Shown: positions 50,821-59,645 of the stretch, one piece after another
Position numbering within the stretch: position 1 is the first letter of the stretch
How the letters are laid out: the number at the start of each line of letters is the position of its first letter
DNA from: DASZHJ01 sp035581425
GTDB taxonomy: Bacteria > Pseudomonadota > Alphaproteobacteria > ATCC43930 > CGMCC-115725
NCBI GenBank assembly: GCA_035581425.1
Contig: DATJVP010000075.1
Span: forward strand, 11,142-75,141
Direction of reading: 5' to 3'
Length of the DNA stretch: 64,000 nucleotides
Made by a program: the position numbers and the translations under genes
The notes under the pieces: model-generated
Seen by the model: only the letters and a program-made list of their open reading frames with translations
What the model was told of the DNA's origin: nothing
Databases searched by the model: none

Positions 50821-52587
50821 TCAGGCCGTGGCGCGAGCGCGGGCGCGATCTTCCTTGCGCGCCTTTTCGACCGCCGATTTTGCGGCAGTGGTCACGGTGA
50901 AAAGCTCGAGCGCGTCGAGCTCCGAATCCGCGACGGGCGCCAGCGCCTGGTCGCGATAGTTGCGGGCCTCGGGATCGTGGCGGAGACGGCGCCGGACGCG
51001 GCCGAAGCGCCAGATGAGACGACCGAGCCGCCAGTGCTTCGCCACCGTCTCCGCGACGTAGCGGGGATAAAAGCGCAAGGCGCTCTCGACCGGCAGGCCC
51101 GGTCGGCGATCGCGACGATACTTGCGGCGGAGATAGCCGCCCTCGAGCGGATGGATCTTCTCCGCGGTAATGCAGCCGTAGAACCAGAGCAGCAGGAAGA
51201 GCGTCTTTCCCGCGCTGATCCCCGTCGCCGTCGCCCGACGCATCACCGTCTCCATGTGCTCCGGCGCGTAATAGGCTTCCCATGCCTGGCGGTAGATGCC
51301 CTCCCACTCCGCCTTGGACATGCGGGGATGCGTGGTGGTGACGTGCTCGAGATCGTACTTGTTGAGATCGGGATCGAGCGGCGCGCCAGCGGCATGGAGC
51401 TTCTGGTGATCCTCCGATCCCGGCAGCGGCGTCAGGCAGAAGAACTCCAGGAGATCGATCGGAAGCTCGCGCTGGATGATCTGGATATCCCGGAGAATGC
51501 TCTCGGGCGTGTCCGCCGGGAATCCCAGGATGTAGCCCGCATAGGTCGTAGCGCCCACGGACTTCCAGGCCAGGAGCATCTTTCGATACTCCGTGATCTT
51601 GTTCTGCCGCTTCTTGGCGCCGAGGAGGCTGTCGGGATTGATGCTCTCGAGACCGATGAAGACCCGGGCGACGCCCGCGCGTCCCGCCTTCTCAATGAAG
51701 TTCGGCGTGCGGTGACAGAGCGTATCGACCTGGATGATGAACTTGATGTCGAGCTTCTCGCCCTCGCGGAGCTCGATCAGCCGGTCGAAGATGCTCTCCC
51801 AGTCCTTGTTGCGCGCAAAATTATCGTCGGTAATGAAGAAGCGGTTGATGCCCTGCGCGAGGTTGCGGCGGATGATTCGCTCTATATCGTCGGCGGAACG
51901 GCGGCGAGACTGGCGCCCCTGCACGTTGATGATGGTGCAGAAGGAGCACTGAAAGGGGCAGCCGCGCCCGGCATCGAAGCTCGTGTGTTTGCCGCTCGTA
52001 CGCTTGACGCGCGTTGCCGGGAGGAGCGGCTCCGGCACGCCCGCGAGGCTCGGCAGGTCGGACATGTAGTTGTAGAGGGACTTGAGCTTTCCGGCCCAGG
52101 CGTCGCGGAGGACCTCGTCGAAGCGCCCCTCCGCCTCGCCCGCGAAAAGCGAGATACCGAGATCCATCGCCTCCTGCAGCTCCGGCGGGGTCGTCGGCAA
52201 CATCGCGAGCGAGCCTGAGACGTGGAAGCCTCCGATGCAGACCTGGACGCCGAGCGCGCGCAGGCGGCGCGCAATGTCCATTGCGCGCGGGAACTGGTTC
52301 GACTGCACCCCCACGAGCCCGACCATGCCGCGGCCGCCGCCGATCTCGCGCGCGAGCTGCTCCGGACGAATGCGCGTGTTTGTCTCGTCGAGCGCGGTGA
52401 TGACGATCTCGACGTCCTCGCCGAGGACCTTGCGCTCGATGCTGTCGAGAGCGAGCCCGTAAAGCACCGCCAGCGAGTTCGAGGGGATGGCGGAGCGCAG
52501 CCACTGGATGACGTAGCCGTCGTCGTCGTAGTGCGACGGCTTCACCAGAATCAGCGAAAAGCGCTGCCGTTTCACTGCAGTGGCCAT
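50821..52587 (-). CDS. Radical SAM protein with B12-binding-like N-terminal domain
   Basis: 588 residues from the ATG at 52587. The first 200 residues have a Rossmann-type layout (VGLVGVQSNQFPRAMDIARRLRA, VCIGGFHVSGSLAM) like cobalamin-binding domains, but no clear DxHxxG. The iron-sulfur motif is Cys210-x3-Cys214-x2-Cys217 (GCPFQCSFC). The TIM barrel follows (RFFITDDNFARNKDW, RVFIGLESINPDS, GYILGFPADTPES). It belongs to B12-type radical SAM enzymes, often methyl transferases or ring-modifying. The substrate is unknown. It heads the run to ETF-QO. Confidence 0.83.
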   Translation of the reverse strand: MATAVKRQRFSLILVKPSHYDDDGYVIQWLRSAIPSNSLAVLYGLALDSIERKVLGEDVEIVITALDETNTRIRPEQLAREIGGGRGMVGLVGVQSNQFPRAMDIARRLRALGVQVCIGGFHVSGSLAMLPTTPPELQEAMDLGISLFAGEAEGRFDEVLRDAWAGKLKSLYNYMSDLPSLAGVPEPLLPATRVKRTSGKHTSFDAGRGCPFQCSFCTIINVQGRQSRRRSADDIERIIRRNLAQGINRFFITDDNFARNKDWESIFDRLIELREGEKLDIKFIIQVDTLCHRTPNFIEKAGRAGVARVFIGLESINPDSLLGAKKRQNKITEYRKMLLAWKSVGATTYAGYILGFPADTPESILRDIQIIQRELPIDLLEFFCLTPLPGSEDHQKLHAAGAPLDPDLNKYDLEHVTTTHPRMSKAEWEGIYRQAWEAYYAPEHMETVMRRATATGISAGKTLFLLLWFYGCITAEKIHPLEGGYLRRKYRRDRRPGLPVESALRFYPRYVAETVAKHWRLGRLIWRFGRVRRRLRHDPEARNYRDQALAPVADSELDALELFTVTTAAKSAVEKARKEDRARARATA

Positions 52588-52708
52588 CGGGTCCCATCGA
52601 GGGGGCGGGAGGTTTCGGGGCCGGAGTATCGCATAATTGGGTTCTGGTACAACCGCGTCGGCGCTCGCGATGCTCTCGCGCCCGGAGCGCGCTAAGATCG
52701 GTGCCACC

Positions 52709-53500
52709 ATGCCGCCAATGTCCCCCCTCGCAGGGCTTCTCGACTGGTATGTCGCCATGGGTGCCGATGAGGCGATCGGCGCCGAGCCGCGTGACCGCTT
52801 GGCGGAACCGATGGCGCCGCCGGCCCCGCCGCCATTGGAGCGTCCCGGCGCTGCTGCCCGCGCCGCGAGCCCCGCCCTCGCGGCGCCCGGCGACGCCGCC
52901 GACAGCGCCCGGAGGCTCGCCGCGGCGGCACAGACACTCGCCGAGCTCGAGGCGGCAATCCGCGCGTTCGAGGGCTGCGCTCTCAAGCAGACCGCGACCA
53001 ACACCGTGATCGCCGACGGCAATCCGGGCTCGGGCCTCATGATCGTCGGAGAAGCGCCGGGCGCGGATGAGGACCGGATCGGCAAGCCCTTCGTCGGGCG
53101 GGCGGGTCAGCTTCTCGACCGGATGCTCGCCGCAATCGGCATCGACCGCAGCGGCGCTTACATCACGAACGTCCTCTACTGGCGGCCGCCCGGAAACCGA
53201 ACCCCCAGTAGCGACGAGATCGCGATCTGCCTTCCCTTCCTGTGGCGCCACATCGCGCTGGTGCGACCGAGGCTCCTCGTCATGGCCGGCGGCACCGCCG
53301 CAAGCACCATCCTCGGGCGAAAGGAAGGGATCATGCGTCTCCGCGGGCGCTGGTTCGACTTGCCCGTGCCGGGGCTCGATAAGCCCCTCCCCGCGCTCGC
53401 GACCTATCACCCTTCCTTCCTGCTACGCGCGCCTGCCCGAAAAAGCGAGGCCTGGATCGATCTCCTCAGCCTCCAGGCGCGGCTGGAGAGCGGTCGTTAA
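52709..53500 (+). CDS. Uracil-DNA glycosylase family (type 4/5)
   Basis: 263 residues from the ATG at 52709; a Met 36 bases earlier is possible. The first 90 residues are Pro/Ala-rich and not part of the domain. The catalytic region has GEAPGADEDRIGKPFVGRAGQLLDRML, the Fe-S-type Cys positions (FEGCALK, AICLPF), YITNVLYWRPPGNR and the late TYHPSFLLR. It removes uracil from DNA. It is the alphaproteobacterial type in which a neighbouring Cys is missing from the first motif, as far as I can judge. Confidence 0.87.
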   Translation: MPPMSPLAGLLDWYVAMGADEAIGAEPRDRLAEPMAPPAPPPLERPGAAARAASPALAAPGDAADSARRLAAAAQTLAELEAAIRAFEGCALKQTATNTVIADGNPGSGLMIVGEAPGADEDRIGKPFVGRAGQLLDRMLAAIGIDRSGAYITNVLYWRPPGNRTPSSDEIAICLPFLWRHIALVRPRLLVMAGGTAASTILGRKEGIMRLRGRWFDLPVPGLDKPLPALATYHPSFLLRAPARKSEAWIDLLSLQARLESGR

Positions 53501-53724
53501 CCGATCTACGTCCGGGCACGTCCGGCTTATTGAGCCGCGCTAGAAATGCCCATGGCCGGGGAAGGCATCCCCAAGCAATGGCGGTTATCCACAGAGTCAT
53601 GCGTGGAAGTGACCTGGTAAATCAGCGCGTTCGACAGGAAATCCAAATTTTTTCTGGAAATTGTCATATTTTTTATGGGCATTTTAGCTTGCCCTCCCGG
53701 CGTCGATCGTTTAAGGGGGCCAGT

Positions 53725-55563
53725 ATGATCGGCAACGATACGGCGTCCCGACCCCCGAGGACTTGGCGTAAATTTCATCTTTACGTCGCTTTTAGCGCGT
53801 CGTTGCTCGCGGGTATTTCGGGCGCGGGTAACGCGGGTGCGGACGACATCCGGACTGCTGCGCTACCGCCTCCAGGCGGCAGCTTCGGCGGCCCGGAGCT
53901 GCCAAACGTACTCACCTTGCAGGACGCCCAACTCTATCGCCGCATCCTCAAGGAACAGGACGCCGGCAATTGGAGCGCCGCCGACCGCGACATCGCCCGG
54001 CTATCCGATCGACTGCTGATGGGGCATGTGCTGGCTCAGCGCTACCTGCACAAGCGCTACCGCACCAGCTACGCCCAGGTCCGGGATTGGCTCAAGGTCT
54101 ATGGCGATGAGCCCGACGCGCGAGCGATCCATGCGCTCGCGATCAAGCGGCATCCCGGCGGCGCCCCGGCGCCGTCGCCCACCCAGGGCCTGCCGGATCT
54201 GCGCTTTGACAACCAATCCGATCTCGACGTCCGCGCGACCAGCGATCGTCCCCTTAACGCGGCGGAGCGCGAGCGCGCCTACCAGTACAAAGTCGAGCTG
54301 CGCCGGATCGCCGAAGCCAATCCGGCCAAGGCTGAGTCGATGTTGCAGTCGGCCGAAGCGAAACACCTGCTGGGCGAAGCCGACATGGACGAGGTCCGCG
54401 GCATGATCGCCGAGGCCTATCTATCGCCGGCCCAATCCCGGCGGCTGCAGGTGGATTCCGAGACCGGCATCGGGGTGGACCCTCCGGCCGCCGAGTTCGA
54501 TGCTGGGCTCGCGGATTGGCGGCTCCACCGCTATACCGACGCGCGAAAGCACTTCGAGGCTGCCGCCAACGCGCAGGGCGCGACGCCCGGCCAGGCGGCC
54601 GCGGCAGCCTTCTGGGTCGCGCGGACCCAGCTCCGCACTCACCATCCCGAGCTCGTGAACTACTGGCTCGGCATCGCCGCCCAGCATCCCTACGTCTTCT
54701 ACGGCCTCCTTGCGCGGCGGACGCTCGGCGTCGACTCCTATTTCAATTTCGAGCTCGGCGCCTTCACTGATGCCGACGCGCGGACCCTCATGGGCGTCGC
54801 CTCCGGCCGGCGCGCGCTTGCGCTTCTGCAGCTGGGCGAGACTGAGCGGGCTGAGGCGGAGCTTCGGGGGATGGCAGCGCGGGGCGACGCCAATCTCCTG
54901 CAGGCACTCGAGGCGCTCGCCGACCGTGCGAACCTGCCCGCGCTGTCCTTCCAGCTCGCAGCCTTTCTCGCGCAATCGGATGGGCGCAATCACGACCGCT
55001 CGCTCTTCCCGGTGCCTCGCTGGACGCCCAAGGGCGGCTTCAGCATCGACCGCGCGCTGATCTTCGCGGTGATGCGGCAAGAGTCCCAGTTCCTGGTCAA
55101 CGTCCGAAACCGCTCCGGCGCCGCCGGCGTCATGCAGATCATGCCGGCAACGGCGCGCTCCATGGCCTCACGCCTCGGCCTCTCCGCTAAGGACCTGGAG
55201 AGCATCGGCAATCCCGAGGTGAGTCTTGCGCTGGCGCAGGAATACTTCTCCGTTCTCCTCCGGACCGGCAATGTCGGCAACAACCTGATCCTGCTCGCCG
55301 CCTCCTATAACGCCGGGCCCGGCCCGATCGCGCGCTGGCTCGCCGACGAGGACGTGGGCAAGGACCCTCTCCTCTTCCTGGAAAGCATCCCCTCCAGGCA
55401 GACGCGCGGCTACACCGAGCGCGTGCTCGCGAATTACTGGATCTACCGCATGCGCCTCGGACAACCGACGAGGGACCTCGACGCGCTTGCCGCCGGCAAC
55501 TGGCCGACCTATACCGCTCTCGATCCCCCGAGCGGACAAGGTGGCCCCTATGCCGCGAATTGA
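53725..55563 (+). CDS. Soluble lytic murein transglycosylase
   Basis: 612 residues from the ATG behind AAGGGGG. After an export signal (VAFSASLLAGISGAGNAGA) comes a long helical U-shaped domain (TPR/SLT_L-like) and the SLT domain: catalytic Glu453 in VMRQESQFLVNV, then SGAAGVMQIMPATARSMA and ASYNAGPGPIARWL. It cleaves peptidoglycan with 1,6-anhydro products. The upstream 150 bases are AT-rich and probably promoter. It overlaps moaB by 14 bases. Confidence 0.94.
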   Translation: MIGNDTASRPPRTWRKFHLYVAFSASLLAGISGAGNAGADDIRTAALPPPGGSFGGPELPNVLTLQDAQLYRRILKEQDAGNWSAADRDIARLSDRLLMGHVLAQRYLHKRYRTSYAQVRDWLKVYGDEPDARAIHALAIKRHPGGAPAPSPTQGLPDLRFDNQSDLDVRATSDRPLNAAERERAYQYKVELRRIAEANPAKAESMLQSAEAKHLLGEADMDEVRGMIAEAYLSPAQSRRLQVDSETGIGVDPPAAEFDAGLADWRLHRYTDARKHFEAAANAQGATPGQAAAAAFWVARTQLRTHHPELVNYWLGIAAQHPYVFYGLLARRTLGVDSYFNFELGAFTDADARTLMGVASGRRALALLQLGETERAEAELRGMAARGDANLLQALEALADRANLPALSFQLAAFLAQSDGRNHDRSLFPVPRWTPKGGFSIDRALIFAVMRQESQFLVNVRNRSGAAGVMQIMPATARSMASRLGLSAKDLESIGNPEVSLALAQEYFSVLLRTGNVGNNLILLAASYNAGPGPIARWLADEDVGKDPLLFLESIPSRQTRGYTERVLANYWIYRMRLGQPTRDLDALAAGNWPTYTALDPPSGQGGPYAAN

Positions 55564-56101
55564 CGAGACGCGACCCTTCCTACCGGTCAACATCGCGATC
55601 CTGACGGTCTCGGATACGAGAACCGAATCCAACGACACCTCCGGCAACACGCTCGCGGAGCTCGCGGGCAAGGCCGGGCACCGCGTGGTCGCTCGGCGCA
55701 TCGTCAAGGACGACAAGGCCGCGATCGCGGCGCAGCTCCGGCAATGGATCGCGGACCCCGCGGTCGACGTCGTGATCTCCACCGGCGGCACCGGCGTAAC
55801 CGGCCGCGACGTCACGCCCGAGGCCTTTCAGTCGGTCTACGAAAAAGAGATTTCGGGCTTCGGCGAGCTCTTCCGCTGGCTCAGCTATCAGAAGGTCGGG
55901 ACCTCCACGATCCAGAGCCGCGCGACCGGCGGGGTCGCCGGCGGGACCTACCTGTTCGCGTTGCCGGGCTCGCCCGGCGCCTGCCGCGACGGCTGGGAGA
56001 TCATCGGGCCGCAGCTCGACAATCGCCACCGCCCCTGCAACCTCGTCGAGCTCATGCCGCGCCTGCAGGAACATCTGAACAAGCCCGCCGCCGCGTCCTG
56101 A
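55550..56101 (+). CDS. moaB: Molybdenum cofactor biosynthesis protein B
   Basis: 183 residues starting inside the end of the transglycosylase gene. VNIAILTVSDTRTESNDTSG, VVISTGGTGVTGRDVTPEAF and ALPGSPGACRDGW are the MoaB/MogA signatures. It acts in the molybdopterin adenylylation branch. No other moa genes are near. Its last 50 bases overlap the opposing TIGR04282 gene. Confidence 0.93.
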   Translation: MPRIDETRPFLPVNIAILTVSDTRTESNDTSGNTLAELAGKAGHRVVARRIVKDDKAAIAAQLRQWIADPAVDVVISTGGTGVTGRDVTPEAFQSVYEKEISGFGELFRWLSYQKVGTSTIQSRATGGVAGGTYLFALPGSPGACRDGWEIIGPQLDNRHRPCNLVELMPRLQEHLNKPAAAS

Positions 56102-56699
56102 TGCGCCGCCGCCAGCGCGCGTAGGCATCGGCATCATCTACATCCTCGAGCGTCTCCAAGAGAGCGATGGATGCACTCCGCGGCAGGCTCGCGCGCGTGT
56201 CCGCGAGCGCATGCGGGCTCGACCAGCGGACGCCCGCGAAAAGTCCCGCGGCAATGCGCGGTCTGCGCCGGAGCCCGATCAGCCAATAGCCTCCGTCCGC
56301 CGCGGGGCCGAAGACGGCGTCGTGGCTCCCGAGCGCACGGAAGGCAGCGGCGACGTGGCGCGGCGCGAGCTCCGGAATGTCCGAGCCCACGATCACCGCG
56401 AGCCCCGGCGGCAATTTCCGGAAGATGCGGCCCATGCGATCGCCGAGATTGCCGCGCCCTTGGTCGAGAGGCGCAGAGGTGCATCTCCACGGCACGGCAA
56501 CGACGGCGCGGCGCGGCGTGAGCGCGAGCCAGACCCTCCAGCGCCGATCCGCTCCGAGCCGACGCAGCACCTGCGCCGTCGTCTCGCGATGAAAGCGCAG
56601 CGCCGCGAGCGCGCCGATCCCCGCAGCGAGGCGCGACTTCACCTGGCCCAGCACCGGCGCCTTCGCAAAGATCACGAGATGGCGGCTCGACGGGCGCAC
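56052..56699 (-). CDS. TIGR04282-family arsenosugar glycosyltransferase
   Basis: 215 residues. HLVIFAKAPVLGQVKSRLAAGIG, VIVGSDIPELAPRHVAAAFRAL and VFGPAADGGYWLIGL match the DUF2064/TIGR04282 nucleotidyl-sugar transferase family of arsenosugar biosynthesis. It overlaps moaB tail-to-tail over 50 bases. It pairs with the TIGR04283 gene two bases upstream in the same orientation, as usual for these genes. Confidence 0.88.
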   Translation of the reverse strand: MRPSSRHLVIFAKAPVLGQVKSRLAAGIGALAALRFHRETTAQVLRRLGADRRWRVWLALTPRRAVVAVPWRCTSAPLDQGRGNLGDRMGRIFRKLPPGLAVIVGSDIPELAPRHVAAAFRALGSHDAVFGPAADGGYWLIGLRRRPRIAAGLFAGVRWSSPHALADTRASLPRSASIALLETLEDVDDADAYARWRRRIRTRRRACSDVPAGAA

Positions 56700-56701
56700 G
56701 T

Positions 56702-57397
56702 TCAGCCGTAGAGCCGCTGGATGAGCCGCGGGGGCACGCCGAGGAAATAGAGCGAGAGGCAGACGAGATTGCGCAGCGAGCGTGGAAGGTAGCCGTTGCG
56801 GCGATAGCGTTCCGCAGAGGTGAGTGCCGTCGCCTCGAGCGCCACCAGGCGGCGTTTTCCGATCCGACGCGCGAGCGCTACGTCCTCCATCAGCGGAAGC
56901 GCGGGAAAGCCGCCGAGCCCGGTATAGAAGCGCTTAGCGATGACCAGCCCTTGATCGCCGTAGGGGAGGCCCAAGACGCGAGAGCGCCAGGCGACCATCC
57001 GCTCGAGGCGCCGCGCTGCCGCCGCTCCATCGTCGAGACGGAAACTGAAATAGCCCGCGCGCTCCCCGTTGGCACGGTCTGCGATGAACCGCGCGACGAC
57101 CTCACACCAGCGCGGTCCCGGCCGCGTGTCCGCGTGGAGAAAGCAGAGCCACTCCCCTTCCGCCGCCGCTGCTCCGGCTGCGAGCTGCGCGCCGCGCCCG
57201 CGTTGCGCGGGCACAACCCGCGCGCCCGCGGCTTGGGCAATGGCGGCCGTCGCATCGGCGGAGCCGCCGTCCGCGACGAGGATCTCGCGCAGGAGCCCGG
57301 ATCCGCGCGCCGCGTCGATAGCCGCGAGGCTCGCGGGCAGATCTCGAGCGGCATCGAGTGTCGGAATTACGACCGAGAGCGGAGCGGAGGAGCGCAT
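56702..57397 (-). CDS. TIGR04283-family arsenosugar glycosyltransferase
   Basis: 231 residues of a GT2 fold: SVVIPTLDAARDLPASLAAI, the DxD-type region CFLHADTRPGP, VADGGSADATAAIA and PYGDQGLVIAKRFYTGLGGFPALPLMEDVAL. TIGR04283 is the partner of TIGR04282 in arsenosugar loci. No arsenic methyltransferase or radical SAM ArsS lies in this window. The family may also serve other sugar transfers. Confidence 0.88.
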   Translation of the reverse strand: MRSSAPLSVVIPTLDAARDLPASLAAIDAARGSGLLREILVADGGSADATAAIAQAAGARVVPAQRGRGAQLAAGAAAAEGEWLCFLHADTRPGPRWCEVVARFIADRANGERAGYFSFRLDDGAAAARRLERMVAWRSRVLGLPYGDQGLVIAKRFYTGLGGFPALPLMEDVALARRIGKRRLVALEATALTSAERYRRNGYLPRSLRNLVCLSLYFLGVPPRLIQRLYG

Positions 57398-57479
57398 TGC
57401 ATGACCGCGGGTTTGCCAGCAAATTTAGCCCGCCCGCCGGCCCTGCACCATCACCAGCGGTCACGAGGAGTTCATTGGC

Positions 57480-58511
57480 TTGAGCGACACCGCAGCCCTC
57501 TTGGAGGCGCTCCGCGAGCTCCCGGAGCTGCGGGCCTTGCACGCGGGCGATCTCGCGGCGATGACCGCTAAGGGCGTCAATCACGAGCACTATCGCGTTC
57601 GCGGCAAGAGCCTCGTGCTGCGCGTGCCGCGGAAGACGCCGTGGTCGGGCGATGCCGTGGCACAGCTCGCGGCCGAGGCTGCGGCCTTCGAGCGCGCCGA
57701 AGCCTCGGGTGCGGCACCGCGGCTCGTAGCGGCGCTGCCGCCCAAGCCAGGCCTGCCGCGCGGTGCTCTCGTGGTAGAGGAGATCGCCGGACGCGCGCCT
57801 GATCTTCCCAGGGATCTTCCGTCTATCGCTGCGGCCCTCGCCCGCCTGCACAGCTTGCCGCTGCCCCCGCCCTCGCAACGGCCGCCGCTCCCGGATCACG
57901 GCGAGCTCGGCCCCGTCCTGGAGACGCTACGGTTCGTCATGGACCAGCGCAAATTCATCCCGATGATTCCTCTCGCGACCGCGACGCGGAATGCGCTCAA
58001 CGACGAATTCGCGTGCGCGCAGCGCTACGGATTCGGACCCGGCGAGGAACCGCAGCCATTGGCGCTCGTGGGCACCGACACGCATCCCGGCAATTTCGTG
58101 CTGCGTGCCGACGGGACCGCGGTGCTCGTCGACCTCGAACGCGTTTGCTACGGCTCGCCCGCGATCGATCTCGCGCACGCGACGCTCCTGACCTCCACGA
58201 CCTGGGACCTCGAGGTGCAGGCGGTGCTCGTGCGCACCGAAGTCGAAGCCTTCTATCGTCATTATCTCGCCCAAGTCGGATCCGAGCGTGCCGCCGCATT
58301 GCGGCCGACCCTGCTTCCCGCGAGGCGTCTCACTTGGCTGCGGACGATGATGTGGATGGTGCGCTGGCGGGCGCTCGCAGAAGGGGACGGGCTCGCTATC
58401 GATCCTCGCCTGGCCAGCCACATTCATCGCCGGATCGATGATTTCATCGCGCCCGCGACCGTCGCGCGGGTCCGCGCGGAGTGGCTTGCGGAGCCGCCGC
58501 TCCAGATCTGA
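57480..58511 (+). CDS. Aminoglycoside-phosphotransferase/choline-kinase-like protein
   Basis: 343 residues from a TTG. The kinase core is degenerate but recognisable: the catalytic-loop analogue LVGTDTHPGNFVL and the metal-binding LVDLERVCYGSPAIDLAH. A preceding segment VVEEIAGRAPDLPRDLP fits the APH N-lobe end. It would phosphorylate a small hydroxyl substrate such as a sugar or choline. It is divergent from the two arsenosugar-type transferases and adjacent to the PA0069 radical SAM gene; a shared pathway is possible. Confidence 0.8.
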   Translation: MSDTAALLEALRELPELRALHAGDLAAMTAKGVNHEHYRVRGKSLVLRVPRKTPWSGDAVAQLAAEAAAFERAEASGAAPRLVAALPPKPGLPRGALVVEEIAGRAPDLPRDLPSIAAALARLHSLPLPPPSQRPPLPDHGELGPVLETLRFVMDQRKFIPMIPLATATRNALNDEFACAQRYGFGPGEEPQPLALVGTDTHPGNFVLRADGTAVLVDLERVCYGSPAIDLAHATLLTSTTWDLEVQAVLVRTEVEAFYRHYLAQVGSERAAALRPTLLPARRLTWLRTMMWMVRWRALAEGDGLAIDPRLASHIHRRIDDFIAPATVARVRAEWLAEPPLQI

Positions 58512-58562
58512 AGCGCGATTCGTGTTCTTGCTTTGTTCCCGGAGCCAAGCTATTCTCCGCCC

Positions 58563-59645
58563 ATGGATACGATCCCGTCGCAGCCACGGAAGGGGCGCGG
58601 CGCCGTCGGCAATGCGACTGGGCGCTTCGAGCAGGAGGTGCGCGTCGCAACGGACGACGGCTGGGGCAGTGCCGATGAAGACCCGCTGCCGCTCGACACC
58701 ACCTTCACCAAGGACACCGCGCGGACGGTGATAGCCCGGAACGATTCTCCGGACATCCCCTTCGACCGCTCGATCAATCCCTATCGTGGCTGCGAGCACG
58801 GCTGCATCTATTGTTTCGCGCGTCCGACGCATGCCTTCCTGGGCCTCTCGCCCGGCCTCGACTTCGAGAGCCGGATCTTCGTCAAGGAGGATGCGGCAGC
58901 GCTCCTGCGTGCGGAGCTCTCGAAGCCCTCCTACCGCTGCGAGACCATCGCGCTCGGCGCCAACACCGATCCCTATCAGCCTGCGGAACGGAAATTCGGC
59001 ATCACCCGGAGCGTGCTGGAGGTGCTGCGGGAGTTCCGCCACCCCGTGGGAGTCGTCACGAAATCGGCGCTGGTCCAGCGCGACATCGACATCCTCGCGG
59101 AGATGGCCCGCGAGCGGCTCGTCGTCGTCTCGATCTCCGTGACCACGCTCGACCGCGTGCTCGCGCGCAAGATGGAGCCGCGCGCGGCGACGCCTGAGCG
59201 CCGCCTCGAGACCATCGCGGCGCTCACCGCCGCGGGGATACCCGTGAGCGTGCTTTCTTCGCCGATGATCCCCGCGCTCAACGACATGGAGATGGAGCGC
59301 ATCCTCGAGGCCGCGGCCGAGCGTGGTGCCACGGCCGCGGGCTATGTGCTCCTGCGGGTGCCGCTCGAGATCAAGGGGCTCGTCGAGGAGTGGCTCAATA
59401 CCCACTTCCCGAACAAGACCAAGCACGTGATGTCGCTGCTCCGCGACACGCATGGCGGCAAGGAATACAACTCGCAATTCGGAACGCGCATGAGCGGCAG
59501 CGGACCCTACGCGCAGATGCTGCGATTGCGCTTTGAGCGCGCCTGCCATCGCCTGAAGCTCAACGAGCGGCGCGGGCCCTGGCGCCTCGACAACACGAAA
59601 TTCCGCCGCCCCCCGCAGAAGGGCGATCAGCTCACTTTGCTCTAA
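58563..59645 (+). CDS. PA0069-family radical SAM protein
   Basis: 360 residues. The cluster motif is Cys77-x3-Cys81-x2-Cys84 in YRGCEHGCIYCFARP. NPYRGCEHGC, GANTDPYQPAERKFG, SVTTLDRVLARKMEPRAATPERRLETI and PMIPALNDME are family signatures, shared with SplB-like proteins. The reaction is unknown. It starts 51 bases past the phosphotransferase stop on the same strand. Confidence 0.92.
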   Translation: MDTIPSQPRKGRGAVGNATGRFEQEVRVATDDGWGSADEDPLPLDTTFTKDTARTVIARNDSPDIPFDRSINPYRGCEHGCIYCFARPTHAFLGLSPGLDFESRIFVKEDAAALLRAELSKPSYRCETIALGANTDPYQPAERKFGITRSVLEVLREFRHPVGVVTKSALVQRDIDILAEMARERLVVVSISVTTLDRVLARKMEPRAATPERRLETIAALTAAGIPVSVLSSPMIPALNDMEMERILEAAAERGATAAGYVLLRVPLEIKGLVEEWLNTHFPNKTKHVMSLLRDTHGGKEYNSQFGTRMSGSGPYAQMLRLRFERACHRLKLNERRGPWRLDNTKFRRPPQKGDQLTLL

